DNA of 64,000 nt from Riptortus pedestris (lineage: Eukaryota > Arthropoda > Insecta > Hemiptera > Alydidae). The stretch covers positions 2,471,501 through 2,535,500 of the forward strand of contig CM032228.1 in NCBI GenBank assembly GCA_019009955.1, given 5' to 3'. The notes beneath the pieces are model-generated. The model was not told the origin of the DNA and ran no database searches. It saw only the letters and a list, made by a program, of their open reading frames with translations. Positions within the stretch are counted from its first letter, which is position 1. Each line of letters starts with the position of its first letter. Shown piece after piece: positions 50,513 through 63,200 of the stretch. The position numbers were made by a program, and so were the translations under genes.

Positions 50513-52295
50513 TTGTACAGGTCCCCCAACTATTCTACACTGTACGGACCATCCATCAATACTAAACTGTACAGGTCCCCCAACTATTCTACACTGTACA
50601 GACCATCCATCAATACTAAACTGTACAGGGCCCCCAACTATTCTACACTGTACGGACCATCCATCAATACTAAACTGTACAGGGCCCCCAACTATTCTAC
50701 ACTGTACAGACCATCCATCAATACTAAATTGTACAGGGCCCCCAACTATTCTACACTGTACGGACCATCCATCAATACTAAACTGTACAGGGCCCCCAAC
50801 TATTCTACACTGTACGGACCATCCATCAATACTAAACTGTACAGGTCCCCCAACTATTCTACACTGTACGGACCATCCATCAATACTAAACTGTACAGGG
50901 CCCCCAACTATTCTACACTGTACGGACCATCCATCAATACTAAACTGTACAGGGCCCCCAACTATTCTACACTGTACGGACCATCCATCAATACTAAACT
51001 GTACAGGGCCCCCAACTATTCTACACTGTATGGACCATCCATCAATACTAAACTGTACAGGTCCCCCAACTATTCTACACTGTACGGACCATCCATCAAT
51101 ACTAAACTGTACAGGTCCCCCAACTATTCTACACTGTACGGACCATCCATCAATACTAAACTGTACAGGTCCCCCAACTATTCTACACTGTACGGACCAT
51201 CCATCAATACTAAACTGTACAGGTCCCCCAACTATTCTACACTGTACGGACCATCCATCAATACTAAACTGTACAGGTCCCCCAACTATTCTACACTGTA
51301 CGGACCATCCATCAATACTACACTGTACAGGGCCCCCAACTATTCTACACTGTACGGACCATCCATCAATACTAAACTGTACAGGTCCCCCAACTATTCT
51401 ACACTGTACGGACCATCCATCAATACTAAACTGTACAGGGCCCCCAACTATTCTACACTGTACGGACCATCCATCAATACTACACTGTACAGGTCCCCCA
51501 ACTATTCTACACTGTACGGACCATCCATCAATACTACACTGTACAGGGCCCCCAACTATTCTACACTGTACGGACCATCCATCAATACTACACTGTACAG
51601 GTCCCCCAACTATTCTACACTGTACGGACCATACATCAATACTACACTGTACAGGTCCCCCAACTATTCTACACTGTACGGACCATCCATCAATACTAAA
51701 CTGTACAGGTCCCCCAACTATTCTACACTGTACGGACCATCCATCAATACTAAACTGTACAGGGCCCCCAACTATTCTACACTGTACGGACCATCCATCA
51801 ATACTAAACTGTACAGGTCCCCCAACTATTCTACACTGTACGGACCATCCATCAATACTACACTGTACAGGTCCCCCAACTATTCTACACTGTACGGACC
51901 ATCCATCAATACTAAATTGTACAGGTCCCCCAACTATTCTACACTGTACAGACCATCCATCAATACTAAACTGTACAGGGCCCCCAACTATTCTACACTG
52001 TACGGACCATCCATCAATACTACACTGTACAGGGCCCCCAACTATTCTACACTGTACGGACCATCCATCAATACTACACTGTACAGGTCCCCCAACTATT
52101 CTACACTGTACGGACCATCCATCAATACTAAACTGTACAGGTCCCCCAACTATTCTACACTGTACGGACCATACATCAATACTACACTGTACAGGTCCCC
52201 CAACTATTCTACACTGTACGGACCATCCATCAATACTAAACTGTACAGGTCCCTCAACTATTCTAAACTATACTCCATCAATACTACGGACTAGC
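50513..52295. repeat. Satellite 4: 54-bp tandem array, about 33 copies
   Basis: Unit CTGTACAGGTCCCCCAACTA, TTCTACACTGTACGGACCAT, CCATCAATACTAAA. Alternating variants are GGTCC/GGGCC and AAACTG/ACACTG. The length is a multiple of three, so two phases are open (LYRSPNYSTLYGPSINTK repeats and a second frame). The unit contains the palindrome CTGTACAG. The last unit is degraded at 52253-52290. No start context or splice signal suggests a gene. Confidence 0.96.
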
Positions 52296-52296
52296 C

Positions 52297-52410
52297 CTGT
52301 ACATTGTAGCATTGGTGGATAGTCCGTACAGTGTAGTATTGCTGGGGGCCCTGTACATTGTAGCATTGATGGATGGTCCGTACAGTGTAGTATTGCTGGA
52401 GGCCCCGATG
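52297..52410 (-). repeat. Two inverted satellite-4 units closing the array
   Basis: GTCCGTACAGTGTAGTATTG occurs twice (about 52323 and 52377), each followed by CTGG and GGCCC. This is the reverse complement of the satellite-4 unit. The array therefore turns back on itself at about 52295. Confidence 0.9.
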
Positions 52411-52955
52411 GGTTTTCGAAAATCTGACTTCAATAGCTGTTTTGTCTTGAGTGAAGTCTTCTAAAAGGTGCACAAGTAGGAGGTAGAGCTGCCCTAAATA
52501 TGAAAATTTTATATTTACATTCCTTAAGCTGTGAGATATACGTGCATAGATATGTCATATGGATGTCAGAATGAAGAAGGATGTGTCTAAAGGGATAATT
52601 CCACCATCATATAACAAGTAAGTATATATGGTTGCCCGGTACAGATCATTCCAACTATGTGATAGTACAAACTGCTCTGGGCAGAAATGATGGAGTCGTC
52701 CTTCCTCTATAGTATTACAGGCCACCATCTGCCATTTATTGGATGTAGGTCAGAAAGCTAGAAAGGAAGTCCCCGCCAACCGGTCGCACAACCATCAGTA
52801 ATGAGTCATTCATGCAGCATGTCACAGCTACAGCCCAGCAAGTTCAAATGAACAAGGCCCCGCACACAGGGGCTGCGTCAACTGAGCAGATTTCCAGCGC
52901 ACTGGCATATCACACTAGTGTGCTCCTCCCACCACGTATTCTCTATTCCTTTGTA
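52411..52955. other. Unique sequence, no gene
   Basis: No coding or repeat signal recognised. Confidence 0.4.
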
Positions 52956-53760
52956 AGAACTCAATGAGAAGGGGGGTGTGCTATTGAAGGCTGAAAACTG
53001 GAAACTAAGAAGAACTAGCTTAACATATGAGTTACGAAAGAAATTCATAGAACAACAATAGTTAAACCAAATGGCTTCTATCATATTTTACTCCAAGCCA
53101 TAATAGCGGAAATATTTTGAATTTTGGAATCCCCCCACCTCATACCCCAACTCTGATTCCTGCCAATAACAAAGAATATGATCTTTAATGTTGACTGAAA
53201 CGGTTAAATGTCGAGAATAGTATAGATCAAATAAACATCCCACACGCAATAATGGTGATGTTAAGAATTTTTTAAAGTCTTAAATTTTTTTGAAACCTTG
53301 CTAGTCGAATTTCAGCCATTAATAAATTTGATCTTTAGTTTTAAATAAAACGTTTATATATCGAGTTTGGTAACGATCAAACAAAAAATTATAAAATTTA
53401 TATAAGTTTTGGACGGACCTCATTTTTGTCATCTCCTAGGTAGGATCGAAAGACATTTGAAAGGTACATTGATAAGGGAAATGCCGTCACGCAGATGCTG
53501 TGCAAACTATCATATATTCATATTAAACTTTCATATATCATATTTGCAAGTCAAAGTTCGATGAGGAGTATTCTGGGTTTATTACTAAAGACTTAAGTTT
53601 CGAGAAAATGCATAGAACGCCAATTGTAGAAGACTAATAGTTAACCAAGATTGGTTTTATATCACTTGTCGGTCTGATTAGTATTAAGGGAGACATTTTG
53701 AATTCCCCCTCCCACTACCACCCCTTTCCTAGTTCAGACATAATTAATATGATCTTTATA
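52956..53760 (-). repeat. Family A copies, minus orientation
   Basis: GAGAAGGGGGGTGTGCTATTGAAGG, CATAATAGCGGAAATATTTTG and ATTTCAGCCATTAATAAATT, then the head module CATCTCCTAGGTAGGATCG at 53438 and a reversed tail CCGTCACGCAGATGCTG at about 53485. A third module at 53560-53750 (GGTTTTATATCACTTGTCGG) follows. Confidence 0.65.
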
Positions 53761-54298
53761 TCCTGAAGGGAAATCAGCTATTGAGGTTGTACTCATGACG
53801 GAATTTTCGAAATTTTTCTGTTACCGGTCGCAATTTTTGTTTGATCGTTACCAAACTCGATATTTAGTCGTTTTAAGTAAAAAGAAAGATCAAGTTCGTT
53901 AATGGCTGAAATCGGACCAGTAGGAGGGGGGGGGTTTAGAGGGGGGATTTTCGAAAATTCGAAATATCTCCGTTACCATACGTCAGATCGAAAAATTGTA
54001 TAGAACCAATCTTATTCCAAATTAAATTTACTAAAAATATTGTTCTATACATTTATTCTCTATCTTGAGTATTAACCGAGATATTTGCATCTTTATTAAA
54101 TTTTGGCCGATAGCGGATGACAGTTTCCCCCCAAAAGCTTGTAGTACTAAAGTATGGGTGAACAGAAAATTGAGAAATACATATCTGCAATATAATGCAG
54201 AGAAAAAGTGTAAACGTATAACAACATTTTTAGGACATAACATTTGAAATAAGATTGATTCTATATAATTTATTGACAGCGAGCATAAGAGAAACCGG
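53760..54298 (+). repeat. Family A copy, head-to-head with its neighbour, ending at satellite 5
   Basis: Head GAAGGGAAATCAGCTATTGA (53764), TTACCGGTCGCAATTTTTGT, AATGGCTGAAATCGGACCAG, a G10 run, CGAAATATCTCCGTTACCAT and TTAACCGAGATATTTGCATC. At 54160-54280 a reversed module (GAAATAAGATTGATTCTATA) leads to the satellite. Confidence 0.7.
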
Positions 54299-57200
54299 TC
54301 ATCTATTAGAGTAGTCGCTAATCCGGATTAGCTCATCCATTAGAGTAGACGCTAATACGGATTAGGTCATCCATTAGAGTAGACGCTAATACGGATTAGG
54401 TCATCCATTAGAGTAGACGCTAATACGGATTAGGTCATCCATTAGAGTAGACGCTAATACGGATTAGGTCATCCATTAGAGTAGTAGCTGATACGGATTA
54501 GGTCATCCATTAGAGTAGTCGCTGATACGGATTAGGTCATCCATTAGAGTAGTCGCTGATACGGATTAAGTCATACATTAGAGTAGTCGCTGATACGGAT
54601 TAGGTCATCCATTAGAGTAGTCGCTGATACGGATTAGGTGATCTATTAGAGTAGACGCTAATACGGATTAGGTGATCTATTAGAGTAGTCGCTAATACGG
54701 ATTAGGTCATCTATTAGAGTAGTCGCTAATACGGATTAGGTCATCTATTAGAGTAGTCGCTAATACGGATTAGGTGATCTATTAGAGTAGTCGCTAATAC
54801 GGATTAGGTCATCCATTAGAGTAGTAGCTGATACAGATTAGGTCATCCATTAGAGTAGTAGCTGATACGGATTAGGTCATCCATTAGAGTAGGCTTATTC
54901 GGTTTAGGTCATCCATTAGAGTAGTCGCTGATACGGATTAGGTCATCCATTAGAGTAGTCGCTGATACGGATTAGGTGATCCATTAGAGTAGTCGCTAAT
55001 ACGGATTAGGTCATCTATTAGAGTAGTCGCTAATACGGATTAGGTGATCTATTAGAGTAGTCGCTAATACGGATTAGGTGATCCATTAGAGTAGTCGCTA
55101 ATACGGATTAGGTCATCTATTAGAGTAGTCGCTAATCCGGATTAGGTCATCTATTAGAGTAGTCTCTAATCCGGATTAGGTGATCTATTAGAGTAGTCGC
55201 TAATACGGATTAGGTGATCTATTAGAGTAGTCGCTAATACGGATTAGGTGATCCATTAGAGTAGTCGCTAATACGGATTAGGTCATCCATTAGAGTAGTC
55301 GCTGATACGGATTAGGTCATCCATTAGAGTAGTCGCTGATACGGATTAGGTGATCTATTAGAGTAGACGCTAATACGGATTAGGTGATCTATTAGAGTAG
55401 TCGCTAATACGGATTAGGTGATCTATTAGAGTAGTCGCTGATACGGATTAGGTGATCTATTAGAGTAGTCGCTGATACGGATTAGGTGATCTATTAGAGT
55501 AGTCGCTAATACGGATTAGGTGATCCATTAGAGTAGTCGCTAATACGGATTAGGTCATCCATTAGAGTAGTAGCTGATACAGATTAGGTCATCCATTAGA
55601 GTAGTAGCTGATACGGATTAGGTCATCCATTAGAGTAGTCGCTGATACGGATTAGGTCATCCATTAGAGTAGTCGCTGATACGGATTAGGTCATCCATTA
55701 GAGTAGTCGCTGATACGGATTAGGTGATCCATTAGAGTAGTCGCTAATACGGATTAGGTCATCTATTAGAGTAGTCGCTAATACGGATTAGGTGATCTAT
55801 TAGAGTAGTCGCTAATACGGATTAGGTGATCCATTAGAGTAGTCGCTAATACGGATTAGGTCATCTATTAGAGTAGTCGCTAATCCGGATTAGGTCATCT
55901 ATTAGAGTAGTCTCTAATCCGGATTAGGTGATCTATTAGAGTAGTCGCTAATACGGATTAGGTGATCTATTAGAGTAGTCGCTAATACGGATTAGGTGAT
56001 CCATTAGAGTAGTCGCTAATACGGATTAGGTCATCCATTAGAGTAGTCGCTGATACGGATTAGGTCATCCATTAGAGTAGTCGCTGATACGGATTAGGTG
56101 ATCTATTAGAGTAGACGCTAATACGGATTAGGTGATCTATTAGAGTAGTCGCTAATACGGATTAGGTGATCTATTAGAGTAGTCGCTGATACGGATTAGG
56201 TGATCTATTAGAGTAGTCGCTGATACGGATTAGGTGATCTATTAGAGTAGTCGCTAATACGGATTAGGTCATCTATTAGAGTAGTCTCTAATCCGGATTA
56301 GGTGATATATTAGAGTAGTCGCTAATACGGATTAGGTCATCCATTAGAGTAGTAGCTGATACAGATTAGGTCATCCATTAGAGTAGTAGCTGATACGGAT
56401 TAGGTCATCCATTAGAGCAGTCGCTGATACGGATTAGGTCATCCATTAGAGTAGTCGCTGATACGGATTAGGTCATCCATTAGAGTAGTCGCTGATACGG
56501 ATTAGGTGATCCATTAGAGTAGTCGCTAATACGGATTAGGTCATCTATTAGAGTAGTCTCTTATACGGATTAGGTGATCTATTAGAGTAGTCGCTTATAC
56601 GGATTAGGTGATCCATTAGAGTAGTCGCTAATACGGATTAGGTCATCTATTAGAGTAGTCGCTAATCCGGATTAGGTCATCTATTAGAGTAGTCTCTAAT
56701 CCGGATTAGGTGATCTATTAGAGTAGTCGCTAATACGGATTAGGTGATCCATTAGAGTAGTCGCTAATACGGATTAGGTCATCTATTAGAGTAGTCGCTA
56801 ATCCGGATTAGGTCATCTATTAGAGTAGTCTCTAATCCGAATTAGGTGATCTATTAGAGTAGTCGCTAATACGGATTAGGTGATCTATTAGAGTAGTCGC
56901 TAATACGGATTAGGTGATCCATTAGAGTAGTCGCTAATACGGATTAGGTCATCCATTAGAGTAGTCGCTGATACGGATTAGGTCATCCATTAGAGTAGTC
57001 GCTGATACGGATTAGGTGATCTATTAGAGTAGACGCTAATACGGATTAGGTGATCTATTAGAGTAGTCGCTAATACGGATTAGGTGATCTATTAGAGTAG
57101 TCGCTGATACGGATTAGGTGATCTATTAGAGTAGTCGCTGATACGGATTAGGTCATCTATTAGAGTAGTCGCTAATACGGATTAGGTGATCTATTAGAGT

Positions 57201-60200
57201 AGTCGCTAATACGGATTAGGGCATCTATTAGAGTAGTCGCTAATACGGATTAGGTGATCTATTAGAGTAGTCGCTAATACGGATTAGGGCATCTATTAGA
57301 GTAGTCGCTAATACGGATTAGGTGATCTATTAGAGTAGTCGCTAATACGGATTAGGTCATCTATTAGAGTAGTCGCTAATACGGATTAGGTGATCTATTA
57401 GAGTAGTCGCTAATACGGTTAGGTCATCTATTAGAGTAGTCTCTAATCCGGATTAGGTGATCTATTAGAGTAGTCGCTAATACGGATTAGGTCATCCATT
57501 AGAGTAGTAGCTGATACAGATTAGGTCATCCATTAGAGTAGTAGCTGATACGGATTAGGTCATCCATTAGAGTAGTCACTGATACGGATTAGGTCATCCA
57601 TTAGAGTAGTCGCTGATACGGATTAGGTCATCCATTAGAGTAGTCGCTGATACGGATTAGGTGATCCATTAGAGTAGTCGCTAATACGGATTAGGTCATC
57701 TATTAGAGTAGTCGCTAATACGGATTAGGTGATCTATTAGAGTAGTCGCTAATACGGATTAGGTGATCCATTAGAGTAGTCGCTAATACGGATTAGGTCA
57801 TCTATTAGAGTAGTCGCTAATCCGGATTAGGCCATCTATTAGAGTAGTCTCTAATCCGGATTAGGTGATCTATTAGAGTAGTCGCTAATACGGATTAGGT
57901 GATCTATTAGAGTAGTCGCTAATACGGATTAGGTGATCCATTAGAGTAGTCGCTAATACGGATTAGGTCATCGATTAGAGTAGTCGCTCATACGGATTAG
58001 GTGATCTATTAGAGTAGTCGCTTATACGGATTAGGTGATCTATTAGAGTAGTCGCTAATACGGATTAGGTGATCTATTAGAGTAGTCGCTGATACGGATT
58101 AGGTGATCTATTAGAGTAGTCGCTGATACGGATTAGGTCATCTATTAGAGTAGTCGCTAATACGGATTAGGTGATCTATTAGAGTAGTCGCTAATACGGA
58201 TTAGGTGATCTATTAGAGTAGTCGCTGATACGGATAAGGTGATCTATTAGAGTAGACGCTAATACGGATTAGGTGATCTATTAGAGTAGTCGCTAATACG
58301 GATTAGGTGATCTATTAGAGTAGTCGCTAATACGGATTAGGTGATCTATTAGAGTAGTCGCTGATACGGATTAGGTGATCTATTAGAGTAGTCGCTGATA
58401 CGGATTAGGTGATCCATTAGAGTAGTAGCTAATACGGATTAGGTGATCTATTAGAGTAGTCGCTAATACGGATTAGGTCATCTATTAGAGTAGTAGCTAA
58501 TACGGATTAGGTGATCTATTAGAGTAGTCGCTAATACGGATTAGGTGATCTATTAGAGTAGTCGCTAATACGGATTAGGGCATCTATTAGAGTAGTCGCT
58601 AATACGGATTAGGTGATCTATTAGAGTAGTCGCTAATACGGATTAGGTGATCTATTAGAGTAGTCGCTAATACGGATTAGGTGATCTATTAGAGTAGTCG
58701 CTAATACGGATTAGGTGATCTATTAGAGTAGTCGCTAATACGGATTAGGTGATCTATTAGAGTAGTCGCTAATACGGATTAGGTGATCTATTAGAGTAGT
58801 CGCTAATACGGATTAGGTGATCTATTAGAGTAGTCGCTAATACGGATTAGGGCATCTATTAGAGTAGTCGCTAATACGGATTAGGTGATCTATTAGAGTA
58901 GTCGCTAATACGGATTAGGTGATCTATTAGAGTAGTCGCTAATACGGATTAGGTGATCTATTAGAGTAGGCGCTAATACGGATTAGGTGATCTATTAGAG
59001 TAGTCGCTAATACGGATTAGGGCATCTATTAGAGTAGTCGCTAATACGGATTAGGGCATCTATTAGAGTAGTCGCTAATACGGATTAGGGCATCTATTAG
59101 AGTAGTCGCTAATACGGATTAGGTGATCTATTAGAGTAGTCGCTAATACGGATTAGGTGATCTATTAGAGTAGTCGCTAATACGGATTAGGTGATCTATT
59201 AGAGTAGTCGCTAATACGGATTAGGTGATCTATTAGAGTAGTCGCTAATACGGATTAGGGCATCTATTAGAGTAGTCGCTAATACGGATTAGGGCATCTA
59301 TTAGAGTAGTCGCTAATACGGATTAGGTGATCTATTAGAGTAGTCGCTAATACGGATTAGGTGATCTATTAGAGTAGTCGCTAATACGGATTAGGGCATT
59401 TATTAGAGTAGTCGCTAATACGGATTAGGGCATCTATTAGAGTAGTCGCTAATACGGATTAGGTGATCTATTAGAGTAGTCGCTAATACGGATTAGGTGA
59501 TCTATTAGAGTAGTCGCTAATACGGATTAGGGCATCTATTAGAGTAGTCGCTAATACGGAGTAGGTCATCTATTAGAGTAGTCTCTAATCCGAATTAGGT
59601 GATCTATTAGAGTAGTCGCTAATACGGATTAGGTGATCTATTAGAGTAGTCGCTAATACGGATTAGGTGATCCATTAGAGTAGTCGCTAATACGGATTAG
59701 GTGATCCATTAGAGTAGTCGCTAATACGGATTAGGTCATCCATTAGAGTAGTCGCTGATACGGATTAGGTCATCCATTAGAGTAGTCGCTGATACGGATT
59801 AGGTCATCCATTAGAGTAGTCGCTGATACGGATTAGGTGATCTATTAGAGTAGACGCTAATACGGATTAGGTGATCTATTAGAGTAGTCGCTAATACGGA
59901 TTAGGTGATCTATTAGAGTAGTCGCTGATACGGATTAGGTGATCTATTAGAGTAGTCGCTGATACGGATTAGGTGATCTATTAGAGTAGTCGCTAATACG
60001 GATTAGGTCATCTATTAGAGTAGTCTCTAATCCGGATTAGGTGATATATTAGAGTAGTCGCTAATACGGATTAGGTCATCCATTAGAGTAGTAGCTGATA
60101 CAGATTAGGTCATCCATTAGAGTAGTAGCTGATACGGATTAGGTCATCCATTAGAGCAGTCGCTGATACGGATTAGGTCATCCATTAGAGTAGTCGCTGA

Positions 60201-63200
60201 TACGGATTAGGTCATCCATTAGAGTAGTCGCTGATACGGATTAGGTGATCCATTAGAGTAGTCGCTAATACGGATTAGGTCATCTATTAGAGTAGTCGCT
60301 AATACGGATTAGGTGATCTATTAGAGTAGTCGCTAATACGGATTAGGTGATCCATTAGAGTAGTCGCTAATACGGATTAGGTCATCTATTAGAGTAGTCG
60401 CTAATCCGGATTAGGTCATCTATTAGAGTAGTCTCTAATCCGGATTAGGTGATCTATTAGAGTAGTCGCTAATACGGATTAGGTGATCCATTAGAGTAGT
60501 CGCTAATACGGATTAGGTCATCTATTAGAGTAGTCGCTAATCCGGATTAGGTCATCTATTAGAGTAGTCTCTAATCCGAATTAGGTGATCTATTAGAGTA
60601 GTCGCTAATACGGATTAGGTGATCTATTAGAGTAGTCGCTAATACGGATTAGGTGATCCATTAGAGTAGTCGCTGATACGGATTAGGTCATCCATTAGAG
60701 TAGTCGCTGATACGGATTAGGTCATCCATTAGAGTAGTCGCTGATACGGATTAGGTGATCTATTAGAGTAGACGCTAATACGGATTAGGTGATCTATTAG
60801 AGTAGTCGCTGATACGGATTAGGTCATCTATTAGAGTAGTCGCTAATACGGATTAGGTGATCTATTAGAGTAGTCGCTAATACGGATTAGGGCATCTATT
60901 AGAGTAGTCGCTAATACGGATTAGGTGATCTATTAGAGTAGTCGCTAATACGGATTAGGGCATCTATTAGAGTAGTCGCTAATACGGATTAGGTGATCTA
61001 TTAGAGTAGTCGCTAATACGGATTAGGTCATCTATTAGAGTAGTCGCTAATACGGATTAGGTGATCTATTAGAGTAGTCGCTAATACGGATTAGGTCATC
61101 TATTAGAGTAGTCTCTAATCCGGATTAGGTGATCTATTAGAGTAGTCGCTAATACGGATTAGGTCATCCATTAGAGTAGTAGCTGATACAGATTAGGTCA
61201 TCCATTAAAGTAGTAGCTGATACGGATTAGGTCATCCATTAGAGTAGTCACTGATACGGATTAGGTCATCCATTAGAGTAGTCGCTGATACGGATTAGGT
61301 CATCCATTAGAGTAGTCGCTGATACGGATTAGGTGATCCATTAGAGTAGTCGCTAATACGGATTAGGTCATCTATTAGAGTAGTCGCTAATACGGATTAG
61401 GTGATCTATTAGAGTAGTCGCTAATACGGATTAGGTGATCCATTAGAGTAGTCGCTAATACGGATTAGGTCATCTATTAGAGTAGTCGCTAATCCGGATT
61501 AGGCCATCTATTAGAGTAGTCTCTAATCCGGATTAGGTGATCTATTAGAGTAGTCGCTAATACGGATTAGGTGATCTATTAGAGTAGTCGCTAATACGGA
61601 TTAGGTGATCCATTAGAGTAGTCGCTAATACGGATTAGGTCATCCATTAGAGTAGTCGCTGATACGGATTAGGTGATCTATTAGAGTAGACGCTAATACG
61701 GATTAGGTGATCTATTAGAGTAGTCGCTAATACGGATTAGGTGATCTATTAGAGTAGTCGCTGATACGGATTAGGTGATCTATTAGAGTAGTCGCTGATA
61801 CGGATTAGGTCATCTATTAGAGTAGTCGCTAATACGGATTAGGTGATCTATTAGAGTAGTCGCTAATACGGATTAGGTGATCTATTAGAGTAGTCGCTGA
61901 TACGGATAAGGTGATCTATTAGAGTAGACGCTAATACGGATTAGGTGATCTATTAGAGTAGTCGCTAATACGGATTAGGTGATCTATTAGAGTAGTCGCT
62001 AATACGGATTAGGTGATCTATTAGAGTAGTCGCTGATACGGATTAGGTGATCTATTAGAGTAGTCGCTGATACGGATTAGGTGATCCATTAGAGTAGTAG
62101 CTAATACGGATTAGGTGATCTATTAGAGTAGTCGCTAATACGGATTAGGTCATCTATTAGAGTAGTAGCTAATACGGATTAGGTGATCTATTAGAGTAGT
62201 CGCTAATACGGATTAGGTGATCTATTAGAGTAGTCGCTAATACGGATTAGGGCATCTATTAGAGTAGTCGCTAATACGGATTAGGTGATCTATTAGAGTA
62301 GTCGCTAATACGGATTAGGTGATCTATTAGAGTAGTCGCTAATACGGATTAGGTGATCTATTAGAGTAGTCGCTAATACGGATTAGGTGATCTATTAGAG
62401 TAGTCGCTAATACGGATTAGGTGATCTATTAGAGTAGTCGCTAATACGGATTAGGTGATCTATTAGAGTAGTCGCTAATACGGATTAGGTGATCTATTAG
62501 AGTAGTCGCTAATACGGATTAGGGCATCTATTAGAGTAGTCGCTAATACGGATTAGGTGATCTATTAGAGTAGTCGCTAATACGGATTAGGTGATCTATT
62601 AGAGTAGTCGCTAATACGGATTAGGTGATCTATTAGAGTAGGCGCTAATACGGATTAGGTGATCTATTAGAGTAGTCGCTAATACGGATTAGGGCATCTA
62701 TTAGAGTAGTCGCTAATACGGATTAGGGCATCTATTAGAGTAGTCGCTAATACGGATTAGGTGATCTATTAGAGTAGTCGCTAATACGGATTAGGTGATC
62801 TATTAGAGTAGTCGCTAATACGGATTAGGTGATCTATTAGAGTAGTCGCTGATACGGATTAGGTCATCTATTAGAGTAGTCGCTAATACGGATTAGGTGA
62901 TCTATTAGAGTAGTCGCTAATACGGATTAGGTGATCTATTAGAGTAGTCGCTGATACGGATAAGGTGATCTATTAGAGTAGACGCTAATACGGATTAGGT
63001 GATCTATTAGAGTAGTCGCTAATACGGATTAGGTGATCTATTAGAGTAGTCGCTAATACGGATTAGGTGATCTATTAGAGTAGTCGCTGATACGGATTAG
63101 GTGATCTATTAGAGTAGTCGCTGATACGGATTAGGTGATCCATTAGAGTAGTAGCTAATACGGATTAGGTGATCTATTAGAGTAGTCGCTAATACGGATT

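Noticed and set aside
50477..52322. Two overlapping repeat proteins (18-residue repeats)
   Set aside because: Both frames follow from the 54-bp period, and the array ends in inverted units. No supporting start context or splice signal.
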